NCBI RefSeq assembly: GCF_018918125.1
Contig: NZ_JAHLQA010000035.1
Location: 62,001-126,000, forward strand
Source of the DNA: Blautia sp. MSJ-19
Lineage (GTDB): Bacteria > Bacillota > Clostridia > Lachnospirales > Lachnospiraceae
Length of the DNA stretch: 64,000 nt
Reading direction: 5' to 3'
This document shows positions 9,311 to 17,098 of this stretch, piece by piece (within the stretch, counting starts at the first letter, position 1; each line of letters opens with the position of its first letter). The notes under the pieces were generated by a model, which saw only the letters and a program-made list of their open reading frames with translations, ran no database searches and was not told the DNA's origin. Made by a program: the position numbers and the translations under genes.

Positions 9311-9343
9311 ATCGTAACTGTTCAGTATCCTTACAGTTACGAT
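9311..9343. repeat. Dispersed palindromic repeat, copy 1
   Basis: ATCGTAACTGT and ACAGTTACGAT are perfect 11-bp arms around an 11-base loop. It is closely similar in sequence to the element at 34251-34277 read on the other strand, and related to elements at 27967 and 29121. Confidence 0.6.
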
Positions 9344-9348
9344 TTGTC

Positions 9349-9384
9349 TTTACAAAAGAATAGCACTTCAAGTATACTTGAAGT
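9349..9384 (+). promoter_or_regulatory. MerR-type promoter/operator
   Basis: TTTACA (9349-9354) and TATACT (9373-9378) form a promoter with an 18-bp spacer. The perfect 20-bp palindrome ACTTCAAGTATACTTGAAGT at 9365-9384 covers the -10 box and resembles the CTTCAAG/CTTGAAG operators of MerR-family proteins. The merR-like gene starts 16 bp downstream. Because the palindrome includes TATA on both strands it could also control the divergent DUF362 gene. Confidence 0.7.
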
Positions 9385-9399
9385 CAAGGAGGTTTTTAC

Positions 9400-9804
9400 A
9401 TGAGAACTTATAGCATTCGTGAAATATCTGAACTTTTTTCCCTTCCGGCATCCACACTCCGTTATTATGAAAGCGAGGGATTACTTCCCTGTGTGGAAAA
9501 ATCTTCTTCCGGTCAGCGAATCTACACGGAAGAACATATTGAACGCCTCAACTGCATTAACTGTTTTAAGCGTACCGGTATGACAATTCCACAGCTTCGG
9601 AAATTTTTTGAATATGAGACGGACGAAGCCCAACACATTGATGACATCATTCATCTTCTGGAAGATCAGGAAAAACAAGTAGATGAAAAACTCAGGCAGC
9701 TTCAGAAGGACTCTGCACATGTTCATCATAAAGTAGCTCATTACAAAGCGATCAAACATGCTCTGGAAAACAATCTGGCACTGCCTGTGTGGGAAGAACT
9801 CTGA
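9400..9804 (+). CDS. MerR family transcriptional regulator
   Basis: A 134-residue regulator. Residues 1-70 form the MerR winged helix (SIREISELFSLPASTLRYYE), then a long coiled coil (about residues 80-115) for dimerisation. The C-terminal effector part is very short and contains no cysteine pair, so a thiol-bound metal is unlikely. AAGGAGG lies just before the ATG. The operator palindrome immediately upstream indicates autoregulation. The AraC gene follows after 37 bp on the same strand. Confidence 0.9.
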   Translation: MRTYSIREISELFSLPASTLRYYESEGLLPCVEKSSSGQRIYTEEHIERLNCINCFKRTGMTIPQLRKFFEYETDEAQHIDDIIHLLEDQEKQVDEKLRQLQKDSAHVHHKVAHYKAIKHALENNLALPVWEEL

Positions 9805-9841
9805 ATCTTCAGCCAAAAATTTCTAAGGGAATATACAAACC

Positions 9842-10753
9842 ATGAAAAAAATAGACGCTGTTATCTTTCAGCCGGGAAGTCGCGAGGAACTGCTTCCTGG
9901 TTTTTCACAGGAGTTTCCATATATCTGCTCCTGCTCCGAACTGGATAAATATCCCGACCGTTCTGCCCCGTGGCACTGGCACAAAGCAGTCGAATTGTTT
10001 TATATGGAAAAAGGCTCCATAGAATACTATACTTCAAGTGGCAGAACAGTCATCCCCGAAGGCAGTGGTGGAATCGTAAATTCTAATGTACTCCATATGA
10101 CCAGAGCCCTTTCCACATCCGGCACAGTCAGAAGTACACTGCACATCTTTGATACTTCCCTTATCGGTGGCAGACATGGAAGTCGGATCGAGCAAAAATA
10201 TATTACACCTGTCATCACTGCATCCCGGATTGAACTGCTTGTTTTATCACCAGATAATCACCGGCATACACAACTGCTGAATCTGCTCCGTGATTCCTTC
10301 CTCATATCTGAGCAGGATCTGGGCTATGAACTCAGACTCAGATCTGCTTTGTCGGAAATCTGGCTTGGTATTTACAGAGAAGCTCTTCCTCTGCTTGAAA
10401 AATCCGAAAATGAGATACTGGACAGTAGTCGTTTAAAGGAATTAATGACCTATGTACATGAACATTTTTCCGAAAAGATCACCGTACAGCAGCTTTCTTC
10501 AAATGCTCTCATGAGTGAACGTGAATGTTTCCGTCTCTTCCACGACTGTCTGCATACAAGCCCTATGGAATATGTCCGCAACTACCGCCTGCAAATGGCA
10601 TGTCAGATGCTGATTGAAAGCAAAGATTCCATTACTGTCATCAGCCATACCTGTGGTCTTGGCAACAGCAGCCACTTCGGTAAGATTTTTCGGGAAGCTA
10701 TGAACTGCACACCATCGGAGTATCGCCAAAAATGGCAGAATCACGATATATGA
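9842..10753 (+). CDS. AraC family transcriptional regulator with cupin domain
   Basis: A 303-residue protein. The N-terminal half is a cupin-type sensor (WHWHKAVELFYMEKG, then HMTRA), and the C-terminal 100 residues hold two helix-turn-helix motifs of AraC type (ITVQQLSSNALMSERECFRL and the second around GLGNSSHFGKIFREA). Such proteins bind a small carbohydrate or metabolite and activate transcription. It follows the MerR gene closely and ends before a strong bidirectional terminator, so the two regulators may share a transcript. No adjacent catabolic gene indicates its ligand. Confidence 0.9.
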   Translation: MKKIDAVIFQPGSREELLPGFSQEFPYICSCSELDKYPDRSAPWHWHKAVELFYMEKGSIEYYTSSGRTVIPEGSGGIVNSNVLHMTRALSTSGTVRSTLHIFDTSLIGGRHGSRIEQKYITPVITASRIELLVLSPDNHRHTQLLNLLRDSFLISEQDLGYELRLRSALSEIWLGIYREALPLLEKSENEILDSSRLKELMTYVHEHFSEKITVQQLSSNALMSERECFRLFHDCLHTSPMEYVRNYRLQMACQMLIESKDSITVISHTCGLGNSSHFGKIFREAMNCTPSEYRQKWQNHDI

Positions 10754-10818
10754 CGGCAGAGATGATATATTTTTTCTCCCATCCCTGTACTATACTGAAC
10801 ATACACCAAATCATAGTT

Positions 10819-10860
10819 AAAAAAAGATGCCTGGCCACCTTCCTTGCCGGCATCTTTTTT
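10819..10860. terminator. Bidirectional terminator between AraC and degV genes
   Basis: AAAAAAGATGCC and GGCATCTTTTTT are perfect arms with A and T runs on each side, between convergent genes. Confidence 0.88.
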
Positions 10861-10887
10861 GCTGTATTGTCTTATCTGAATTGATTT

Positions 10888-11760
10888 TTATACCGGCTTA
10901 CAGGTGCATCCGATACCAAGTCCATCCGGACCAATGTGGCAGGACAAACCAAAAGACAGTTTATCACACATGACTTCCATTCCCGGGAAGCTTTCTTTGA
11001 TCTGATTTACCCATTCTTCAGTCACTTCATCAGTGCTGCTTGAGGCCGCCATCAGATATACTTTACCGGCAGCGTATTCTTCACGGAAATTGGTTTCCAG
11101 TTCATGTTTCATTGCATCGATCATGACTTTGCGAGACTTCTTCATGCCGCGGCATTTCTGGTAAGTGTCCAGTGTGCCTGTGCTGAAGTGCATGACAGGT
11201 TTGATGTTCAGGACATCTGCTGCCAATGCTGTCATGGAGCTGACTCTTCCACCTTTTTTGAGGTATTCCAGAGTGCTGAGCCCGATATAGATCGTCATCT
11301 TTTCTCTGGTCTCCTCGAGAATCTTCTTGATCTCGGCTGCACTGTATCCTTTTTCTGCCATTTCCACTGCATCAAGGACGGAACGATGCATCGGTGTCGC
11401 CACACGACCATTGTCTACAACAAATACTTTGCCGGTAAATTCGTCTTCGTTTGCCATTGCTTCTGCTGCCATGCAGGAACCACTTAATGCACTGCTGAGT
11501 GGAATGTAGACAATTTCTTCATATTCTTTAAGCATTTCTTTCCACATAACTATGACTTCTGCCGGTGACGGCTGGGATGTAGACACATCCACACCCTTTC
11601 GGAGCATGTCATAAAATTCATCCCTGGAAAGATCTACGCCTTCACGATGCAGCTTCTCTCCGATATAAAATGGCATCGAAAGTACTTTAATTCCAAGCCT
11701 CTGCGCTTCCTCGCTCAAAATCCCACTGTGGCTGTCTGTCATGATTCCTGTTTTCTTCAT
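10888..11760 (-). CDS. DegV family fatty-acid-binding protein
   Basis: A 290-residue soluble protein with the two-domain DegV fold. Marks are MTDSHSGI at the start (cf. the usual TDSxSDL), the TSQPSP motif at about residue 60, the SSALSGSCMAA loop and GRVSSMTALAADVLNIKP in the second domain. DegV/FakB-type proteins bind a single fatty acid and hand it to a FakA kinase for phosphorylation and entry into phospholipid synthesis. No fakA lies in the window. The TetR gene sits 39 bp upstream on the same strand, so both may be on one transcript. Confidence 0.9.
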   Translation of the reverse strand: MKKTGIMTDSHSGILSEEAQRLGIKVLSMPFYIGEKLHREGVDLSRDEFYDMLRKGVDVSTSQPSPAEVIVMWKEMLKEYEEIVYIPLSSALSGSCMAAEAMANEDEFTGKVFVVDNGRVATPMHRSVLDAVEMAEKGYSAAEIKKILEETREKMTIYIGLSTLEYLKKGGRVSSMTALAADVLNIKPVMHFSTGTLDTYQKCRGMKKSRKVMIDAMKHELETNFREEYAAGKVYLMAASSSTDEVTEEWVNQIKESFPGMEVMCDKLSFGLSCHIGPDGLGIGCTCKPV

Positions 11761-11799
11761 AATATTTTTCCCCCGTATTCTGTTTTTTAACCTGTATTC

Positions 11800-12333
11800 C
11801 TATAATACTTTGATGATTGGCATTACATAATCGATCATCTCTTCTGGTGTTTCTTTCATTTCATCCATGATCCAGCGTCTGGATACGCCATCCAGCACGC
11901 AGAGCTTTACGACCCATCCATATTTCTCAGGCATATCCGGATCTGCGGATTCTACTGCTTTACGTCTTTCATGGATCTTCTCTCCGAGACGTTTCGTAAA
12001 AAGATCCATATTAAGTCCCCGGATTGCCCACATCTCCTTATAATTCAAAGAGATCTGATAAAAATAATTAAACAGATATTCTCGCAGCTTGCGCTCATCT
12101 GTCGTATCAAGCAGCGGCAGAAATTCAATATTCAGTTTCTCTGCAGTCGCATCTGCGATGCTGTCCAGTACTTCCGAAATGGACGCGAAATTTCTGTAAA
12201 AAGAAACCCTCGCAACTTTCGCCTCCTGTACGATATCTGTTACTGTGATATCCAGGTAGGATTTCTGTGTCATAAGGCGGAGAAATGCCTGCTCTATTTC
12301 ACTTTTTGCAGAATGATTTTCTTTTTTGTTCAT
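11800..12333 (-). CDS. TetR/AcrR family transcriptional regulator
   Basis: A 177-residue protein. The N-terminal helix-turn-helix (residues about 8-55: SEIEQAFLRLMTQKSYLDIT, then VARVSFYRNF) is of TetR type with a helical ligand-binding C-terminus. The last segment resembles the TetR_C domain found in regulators next to DegV/FakB proteins. It is transcribed with the degV gene downstream and is divergent from a YitT gene across 225 bp, so either may be its target. Ligand unknown; a fatty-acid-related signal is an inference from the neighbour only. Confidence 0.88.
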   Translation of the reverse strand: MNKKENHSAKSEIEQAFLRLMTQKSYLDITVTDIVQEAKVARVSFYRNFASISEVLDSIADATAEKLNIEFLPLLDTTDERKLREYLFNYFYQISLNYKEMWAIRGLNMDLFTKRLGEKIHERRKAVESADPDMPEKYGWVVKLCVLDGVSRRWIMDEMKETPEEMIDYVMPIIKVL

Positions 12334-12558
12334 AGCCTGTCCTTCTCTGATCTTGTCAGCGTGGTTATGTTGGATAGTTATAGTTTAGTTCATATATGTT
12401 ACATTTTGTTTCATCAAAGAACTGTATTGTATCATCTATAAAAAAATATGTCAACAAATGAAGAAAATTTCTTCTCTTTTTATATTCTGAGTCAATAGAC
12501 ATTTTTAATGCTTTCTGTTACTATTACAAAATAAAAACAGCTCAGGAGATGGTGACTA

Positions 12559-13395
12559 TTGAACAAGAAATTCAAAGAATTATTCTCGTATCTTGCAATC
12601 ATGGCAGGTGCACTTATTGCCAGTTTCTCGGTTGCCTGCATTTTACTTCCCAATGATGCAATTGATTATGGAACTGCCGGAATCGCAATCATCATAAGCA
12701 GACTTACCGGTTATAATCTGTCGCTCTGCGTTCTCATCGTCTTTCTCCCATTTCTTGCTGCCGGCATTTTTCTGCTTGGAAAACATTTTTTCGCCAAAAC
12801 TTTTATCGGTTTTATCGTATATACTCTTGGTCTTGCCTATTTTGAAAAAATCCCGTTTGAACTTAATACAGAACATTTTCTGGCTGTCGCATTCGGCGGA
12901 ATGATCCTGGGAATCGGACTTTCACTTATCCTGCGTAATGGTGGCTGTATTGATGGTTCGGAAATTTTTGCCAATATCATTGTAAAACATATCTATAACC
13001 GTACCGGAAAAGATTACAGTATTTCTTATCTGCTGGTTGGATTCAATATCTGTGTATATGTTGCTGTATTTGTACTGGTCAACCGGGATGCAGCAATGCT
13101 GAGTCTTCTTGTATATATCATTGCTACAGCCATCATTGATCACTTTACCGATCACTATGAAGCCATCAAGCAGGTAACAATTATCACTAAGGATCCTGAT
13201 GAGATCATACGAGAAATAAAAGAAGACCTGAATAAGACATGTACCATCATCAACTCCTCCGGTGTCATCGCCGGAGACAACAAGACACTGATCTGTTATG
13301 TGAATTACTTTGAACTACAGCAGATCAAAAAAATCATTTCAAAAAACAAAGGAACTTTCAGCACAGTTTCCACTATTGAAGAAATTCTTCGCTAA
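12559..13395 (+). CDS. YitT family membrane protein (second paralogue, TTG start)
   Basis: A 278-residue protein with the same layout as the protein at 5626-6480: N-terminal membrane domain (with GGCIDGSEIFANIIVKHIYNR, the SGG-like signature region) and a C-terminal DUF2179 domain. The start is TTG: AGGAGATGG lies upstream at good spacing and the first in-frame ATG (12601) is inside the first membrane segment without a ribosome site. Function of the family is not known. It is divergent from the TetR gene and ends in a bidirectional terminator. Confidence 0.87.
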   Translation: MNKKFKELFSYLAIMAGALIASFSVACILLPNDAIDYGTAGIAIIISRLTGYNLSLCVLIVFLPFLAAGIFLLGKHFFAKTFIGFIVYTLGLAYFEKIPFELNTEHFLAVAFGGMILGIGLSLILRNGGCIDGSEIFANIIVKHIYNRTGKDYSISYLLVGFNICVYVAVFVLVNRDAAMLSLLVYIIATAIIDHFTDHYEAIKQVTIITKDPDEIIREIKEDLNKTCTIINSSGVIAGDNKTLICYVNYFELQQIKKIISKNKGTFSTVSTIEEILR

Positions 13396-13399
13396 CCAA

Positions 13400-13444
13400 A
13401 AAAGTGTCAGAGAAATTCTATTAAAAATTTCCCTGACACTTTTC
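13400..13444. terminator. Palindromic terminator, left copy flanking the sigI cassette
   Basis: AAAAGTGTCAG(A)GAAATT pairs with AAATTTCCCTGACACTTTT. It lies between convergent genes and can terminate both. Its sequence is strikingly like the terminator at 16121-16166. Confidence 0.88.
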
Positions 13445-13468
13445 TGCACATTGATTTTTGCCTGACTC

Positions 13469-14674
13469 TTATTCTAAAATATCTGGTTCCTGCCGGCTTA
13501 CACCTGCACCGCCATTATCCTGATTTTGCTGCGGTACAGAATTCTGTGCATCCTCCACATGGGAATTACCGGACAATTGTCCGAAATTCCCTGTATTGTT
13601 GTCTGTCTTCGATTGTTCTGTTCGAGTCTGTCCTGCGTTGTTTCCTGTATCATCCCCTGTGTCGTTTTGGTTTATATTGTTCTGATCTATATTCTGGGAA
13701 GACTGGTTTTCTGTAGTTTGTTTTGCTCTGGAATTCTGGCCTGCTTCTGTATTATTGTTCGTACTGCTCTGATCGTTCTGCTGTGATTCCTGTCGGCTGC
13801 TCTTCTGATCATCGTTTGTATCTGCTTTGCTGCTGTTGCTTTGACGGGAATTTTCATCCTTTTTCTCTGACTTGCTGTCAGAGTTGGATTTCGGTTCTTT
13901 CTCGGAAGTTTCTGCCTGTTTTGAATCCGCGGAAGAACTCGGCAGTTCTCCGGAAGTTTCCAGAAGCTCTTTTACTTTCATATCTTTATATTTTGAAACA
14001 TCTTCATCACCAATCGCCTTGATTTCTTTGTACTCTCCTGCAGAAATGCCGAGTTCTCTGGCTTCTTTTCGCTCTGAAACAGTTGAATCTGTCATGGTAA
14101 GATGTATATTTTCTTCATTATCTATATTCATTTTGTCAAACACACCCTGTGCTTCTTTTTTCAGTGATTCGCTTTTCTTATCACTGTCGGAAGCTACATT
14201 GATCAATATATAATCCGTCTCATCCTCTATAATATAACCATTCTCCTGAAGGATCTCTGCGGTCATGGAGATTGCGTCTGCGAGAGGTTCTTTTTTTATC
14301 CCCTGCTCTTTAAGCTGTTCTACAATTTCTTCGGCATCTTTATTTACTGCAGTTACATCCAATACACAATCCTGCCTGTTTAAAGTGTATTCAATTGACG
14401 GATTAATATCCAGAGATACATAGGAGCAGGCAATTGCAGTATTATAAACATGGCTTCCACCAAAGCCCAGAAGGAGGGCTGCGGCAGCTGCCACACTTCC
14501 ATACTGTCTGAGCTTTTTGTAAAATACTACTTTTTTATCCGGACAGATTTCTGCATCCGAAATGTCAATAGAATCACCAACCGCAAGGCCATTCCGACGG
14601 ATCTTTACAATCTGTCCGTCTTCGCAGAGAACTGCCGCTTCATTTTTTCTGATTTCAAGTACAACTGCTTTCAT
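13469..14674 (-). CDS. rsgI: RsgI-type anti-sigma-I factor with disordered ectodomain
   Basis: A 401-residue single-pass membrane protein. Residues 1-55 are the cytoplasmic RsgI N-terminal anti-sigma domain, a membrane segment lies near 58-80, and then comes the conserved juxtamembrane domain with YVSLDINPSIEYTLNR (Asn91-Pro92). In studied RsgI proteins a scissile Asn-Pro bond in this motif allows autoproteolysis and later release of the sigma factor. From about residue 245 the outside part is a Ser/Gln/Asn/Asp-rich low-complexity tail with no carbohydrate-binding module. It starts four bases after sigI, so translation is probably coupled. Confidence 0.9.
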   Translation of the reverse strand: MKAVVLEIRKNEAAVLCEDGQIVKIRRNGLAVGDSIDISDAEICPDKKVVFYKKLRQYGSVAAAAALLLGFGGSHVYNTAIACSYVSLDINPSIEYTLNRQDCVLDVTAVNKDAEEIVEQLKEQGIKKEPLADAISMTAEILQENGYIIEDETDYILINVASDSDKKSESLKKEAQGVFDKMNIDNEENIHLTMTDSTVSERKEARELGISAGEYKEIKAIGDEDVSKYKDMKVKELLETSGELPSSSADSKQAETSEKEPKSNSDSKSEKKDENSRQSNSSKADTNDDQKSSRQESQQNDQSSTNNNTEAGQNSRAKQTTENQSSQNIDQNNINQNDTGDDTGNNAGQTRTEQSKTDNNTGNFGQLSGNSHVEDAQNSVPQQNQDNGGAGVSRQEPDILE

Positions 14675-14678
14675 AATC

Positions 14679-15422
14679 TTATTCCAATGCCTCTCTTATG
14701 TACTCCATGTAATCTTTCAGCAACGGATACTCTCCATTCATGATTTCTGCTGCTGCAATAATATATCTCCTGTGCCTCTCCACAACTTTTCTTGACAGCC
14801 CTGAAATTTTCAGAAGCTCTTTCATCGGAAGGCTCCTGCTGTCACGCATTTTCTGAAAAAGCTCAGGATTTTTTAACAGGGTGGCTACGGCTCTTGCGCA
14901 GACACTCCTGGTTTTTTCTGCTTTTGGCGAGCATTCTGTCAGATCAAAAAAGGAAAATCCATATCTTGCAAGAAGCTGCTGGACTGCCTCGATTTCATCC
15001 TTTATCGCAGTACTTTCCTGTACTTCAGAAATCTCAGCTGACTTTGAGCGCACCTCGAGTTCAAGTGGAGATGCCGTTTCATCTTCTACATTTCCATCCA
15101 TCGTTTCAGGCTCCAGACTGATCTCAGACTGATGCCTCGATTGTGAAATCATGTAATCAGTCAGTCTTCTTTTAATCACCAGCGCTGCAAAGGATTTGAA
15201 ACTTCCCTTTGTGTCATCATAAGAGCGTACTGCCTCATGAAAAGCGATCAGGGCTACCGACCACTCATCATCGCTCTCTGTGACAAAACGGCCTGTTGCA
15301 CGGGACGCGCTGCTTTTGATAAATCTTTTATTTTCCAATATGAACTGATTAAGATACTTTTCATCCTGCTGTGCTTTTTTTACCGGAGAAAAAGCATCGT
15401 TGAATGCTGCCAGTATAAACAT
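14679..15422 (-). CDS. sigI: RNA polymerase sigma factor SigI
   Basis: A 247-residue sigma-70-family protein of the SigI group: a region-2-like block (residues about 20-85, QFILENKRFIKSSASRATGR and DDEWSVALIAFHEAVRSYD) and a C-terminal helix-turn-helix (KELLKISGLSRKVVERHRRY). SigI factors respond to heat, cell-wall stress or extracellular polysaccharide, held by the membrane anti-sigma RsgI encoded directly downstream. The secreted-repeat gene lies upstream on the same strand after 62 bp containing a hairpin without a T run, so sigI may be partly read from that promoter. Confidence 0.92.
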   Translation of the reverse strand: MFILAAFNDAFSPVKKAQQDEKYLNQFILENKRFIKSSASRATGRFVTESDDEWSVALIAFHEAVRSYDDTKGSFKSFAALVIKRRLTDYMISQSRHQSEISLEPETMDGNVEDETASPLELEVRSKSAEISEVQESTAIKDEIEAVQQLLARYGFSFFDLTECSPKAEKTRSVCARAVATLLKNPELFQKMRDSRSLPMKELLKISGLSRKVVERHRRYIIAAAEIMNGEYPLLKDYMEYIREALE

Positions 15423-15439
15423 ATGTACTCCCGATTAAT

Positions 15440-15461
15440 GGCTCCGTCCGAAAACGGAGCC
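15440..15461 (-). other. RNA hairpin between secreted-protein gene and sigI
   Basis: GGCTCCGT pairs with ACGGAGCC around six bases. No T run follows on the minus strand, so it may stabilise or process the transcript rather than end it. Confidence 0.5.
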
Positions 15462-15484
15462 CTGTGTATATTACTGAAATAATT

Positions 15485-15991
15485 TTATGCTACGTTGTCA
15501 GATCCGTCAACGGTTACTCCCTGTGGAAGATCTGGTTTTTCATTGCCTTCCTTCATAGCATCTTCGTCGGATTTCTTTCCAAGTTCGCCCTGCTGTCCGC
15601 CCTGAGGTCCCTTGCCGTCATCGTTATCTGACGGTTTTTCCGGTGGGGTCTGAGTGTCATCTCCTGCCGGTCGCTGTGTCTCATCCCCATCTGGTTTCTC
15701 CGGCGGTGTCTGAGTATCGTCACCATCCGGTCTTTCCATTGGAGCATCGAAATCATCAGTAGTCACACCATCTGGAAGATCTGGTGTCGGGTTGCCTTCT
15801 TTCATAGCCTCTTCATCAGATTTTCTTCCAAGCTGTCCATCTGCCGGTTTCTGATCATCAGATGGTTTCTCTCCGTTCTGCTCTATTGTACTCTGGTTCT
15901 GCTGTGTTGTAGCTGCATAAGCAGGTACTCCTGCTGCTGAAATTGAAAGTGCTGCTGCCATTCCTGCAAGTAAAATTCTTTTGTTCATCAT
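15485..15991 (-). CDS. Small secreted protein with duplicated motif and Pro/Asp-rich centre
   Basis: A 168-residue protein of no recognised family. Residues 1-26 are a signal peptide ending AYA before ATTQQ, with no lipobox. The mature chain has two copies of one motif, LGRKSDEEAMKEGN..PDLPDGVTTD and LGKKSDEDAMKEGN..PDLPQGVTVD. They flank a centre of repeated TQTPPEKPDGD-like units, making it acidic and probably extended. Two adjacent ATG codons follow AAGGAGATTTT; either may be used. Its place in front of sigI-rsgI suggests it belongs to the same stress or surface-polymer response. Cell-wall attachment signals such as LPXTG are absent. Confidence 0.75.
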   Translation of the reverse strand: MMNKRILLAGMAAALSISAAGVPAYAATTQQNQSTIEQNGEKPSDDQKPADGQLGRKSDEEAMKEGNPTPDLPDGVTTDDFDAPMERPDGDDTQTPPEKPDGDETQRPAGDDTQTPPEKPSDNDDGKGPQGGQQGELGKKSDEDAMKEGNEKPDLPQGVTVDGSDNVA

Positions 15992-16120
15992 AATAAAAAT
16001 CTCCTTTCATGTTATGCATTTTGCATATTCGATATCTCGCTTCAGTTGTCTGTCGGTTTGTTTTATATTGCTCTTTATTTCCTCCGACACTATATAATTC
16101 GGACACTTTGGGATAAAAAA

Positions 16121-16166
16121 TGGGGTCAGAGAAAATTTTTTAAAAAAAATTCCCCTGACCCTTTTT
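16121..16166. terminator. Palindromic terminator, right copy flanking the sigI cassette
   Basis: GGGTCAG(A)GAAAATT pairs with AATTcCCCTGACCC, with T runs on both strands. It serves the nitrilase gene on the minus strand and closely resembles the element at 13400-13444. Confidence 0.87.
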
Positions 16167-16176
16167 ATCATGCTGT

Positions 16177-17010
16177 TTACTTGCAAACCTTTTCTAACTG
16201 ATACATATCCTTACGTCTGCTCTTCAATAATGGTAATTCTTCTCTTACCTGCTCTTCATAGTCCATATCTAGTTCTGCCAGAAGAATTCCTTCTTTTTCA
16301 TCCAACATATTTATAACGCTACCCCATGGATCTGTAACAATAGAATGTCCCCATGAAATATAGCCTGCCGCCACATCACGTGCCGGAGCACATCCAACCA
16401 TATAAATCTGATTGTCCAACGCCCTGGTCCTAAAAGACAGTTCCCAGTGTGCAGGACCGGTTGTCATATTGAATGCCGCCGGAACAAAAATCACTTTCGC
16501 ACCATCATTTACCATCATGCGGGATAATTCCGGAAAACGAATGTCAAAACAGATCATGACTCCCATTTTTCCAAATTCTGTATCAAATACCGTATCACTA
16601 TCTCCCGCAGTTAACGTATCTGATTCTTTGAATGTCTGGCCACCTTTGACATCAATATCAAATAAATGTGCTTTTCTGTGTTTCCCGATCTGTTTTCCTT
16701 CACGGTCAAAAACATAGGATGCATTATAAACATTTCCTTCTGTATCTTTTTCCGGCATGGATCCTCCGATCAGATAGATTCCATACTGTTTTGCGTATAC
16801 AGATAACTGCTGCCATACCGGGCCGCCTTCTTCTTCCGCATAAACTGGGAAGTTTGGTGTCTGATATGGACAACAGAACATTTCCGGAAGAATTACAAAA
16901 TCTGGTTTTTCATCTTTTATTTTTTCGAGATATGTTCCAACTGTTCTTACATTTTCCATTTTGTCAGTCACTGTCGGCATCTGTATTGCTGCAATCTTTA
17001 TTTTAGACAT
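16177..17010 (-). CDS. Carbon-nitrogen hydrolase family protein (nitrilase superfamily, omega-amidase-like)
   Basis: A 277-residue cytoplasmic enzyme, the normal size of branch-10-like nitrilase homologues. The catalytic triad is complete: Glu in FVILPEMFCC, Lys in GKHRKAHLFD and Cys in GVMICFDIRFPE. The closest well-known group is Nit2/omega-amidase, which hydrolyses alpha-keto acid omega-amides, but deaminated-glutathione amidases look alike and the exact substrate is not settled by motif. It is a single gene with its own terminator, divergent from the J-domain gene. Confidence 0.88.
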   Translation of the reverse strand: MSKIKIAAIQMPTVTDKMENVRTVGTYLEKIKDEKPDFVILPEMFCCPYQTPNFPVYAEEEGGPVWQQLSVYAKQYGIYLIGGSMPEKDTEGNVYNASYVFDREGKQIGKHRKAHLFDIDVKGGQTFKESDTLTAGDSDTVFDTEFGKMGVMICFDIRFPELSRMMVNDGAKVIFVPAAFNMTTGPAHWELSFRTRALDNQIYMVGCAPARDVAAGYISWGHSIVTDPWGSVINMLDEKEGILLAELDMDYEEQVREELPLLKSRRKDMYQLEKVCK

Positions 17011-17098
17011 TTATTTTCTCTCCTTCTAAATCTTTTCTCTCTGGAACGATAGTTTCTTTCATGCTATGATAACCTTATTCTATCAGAGGAGAATGCTT

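Noticed and set aside
16090-16130. Possible SigI promoter (ACCCC and CGAA on the minus strand) before the secreted-repeat gene
   Set aside because: The ACCCC is part of the nitrilase terminator stem and the 20-base spacing to CGAA did not look right; without a mapped start it is not called.
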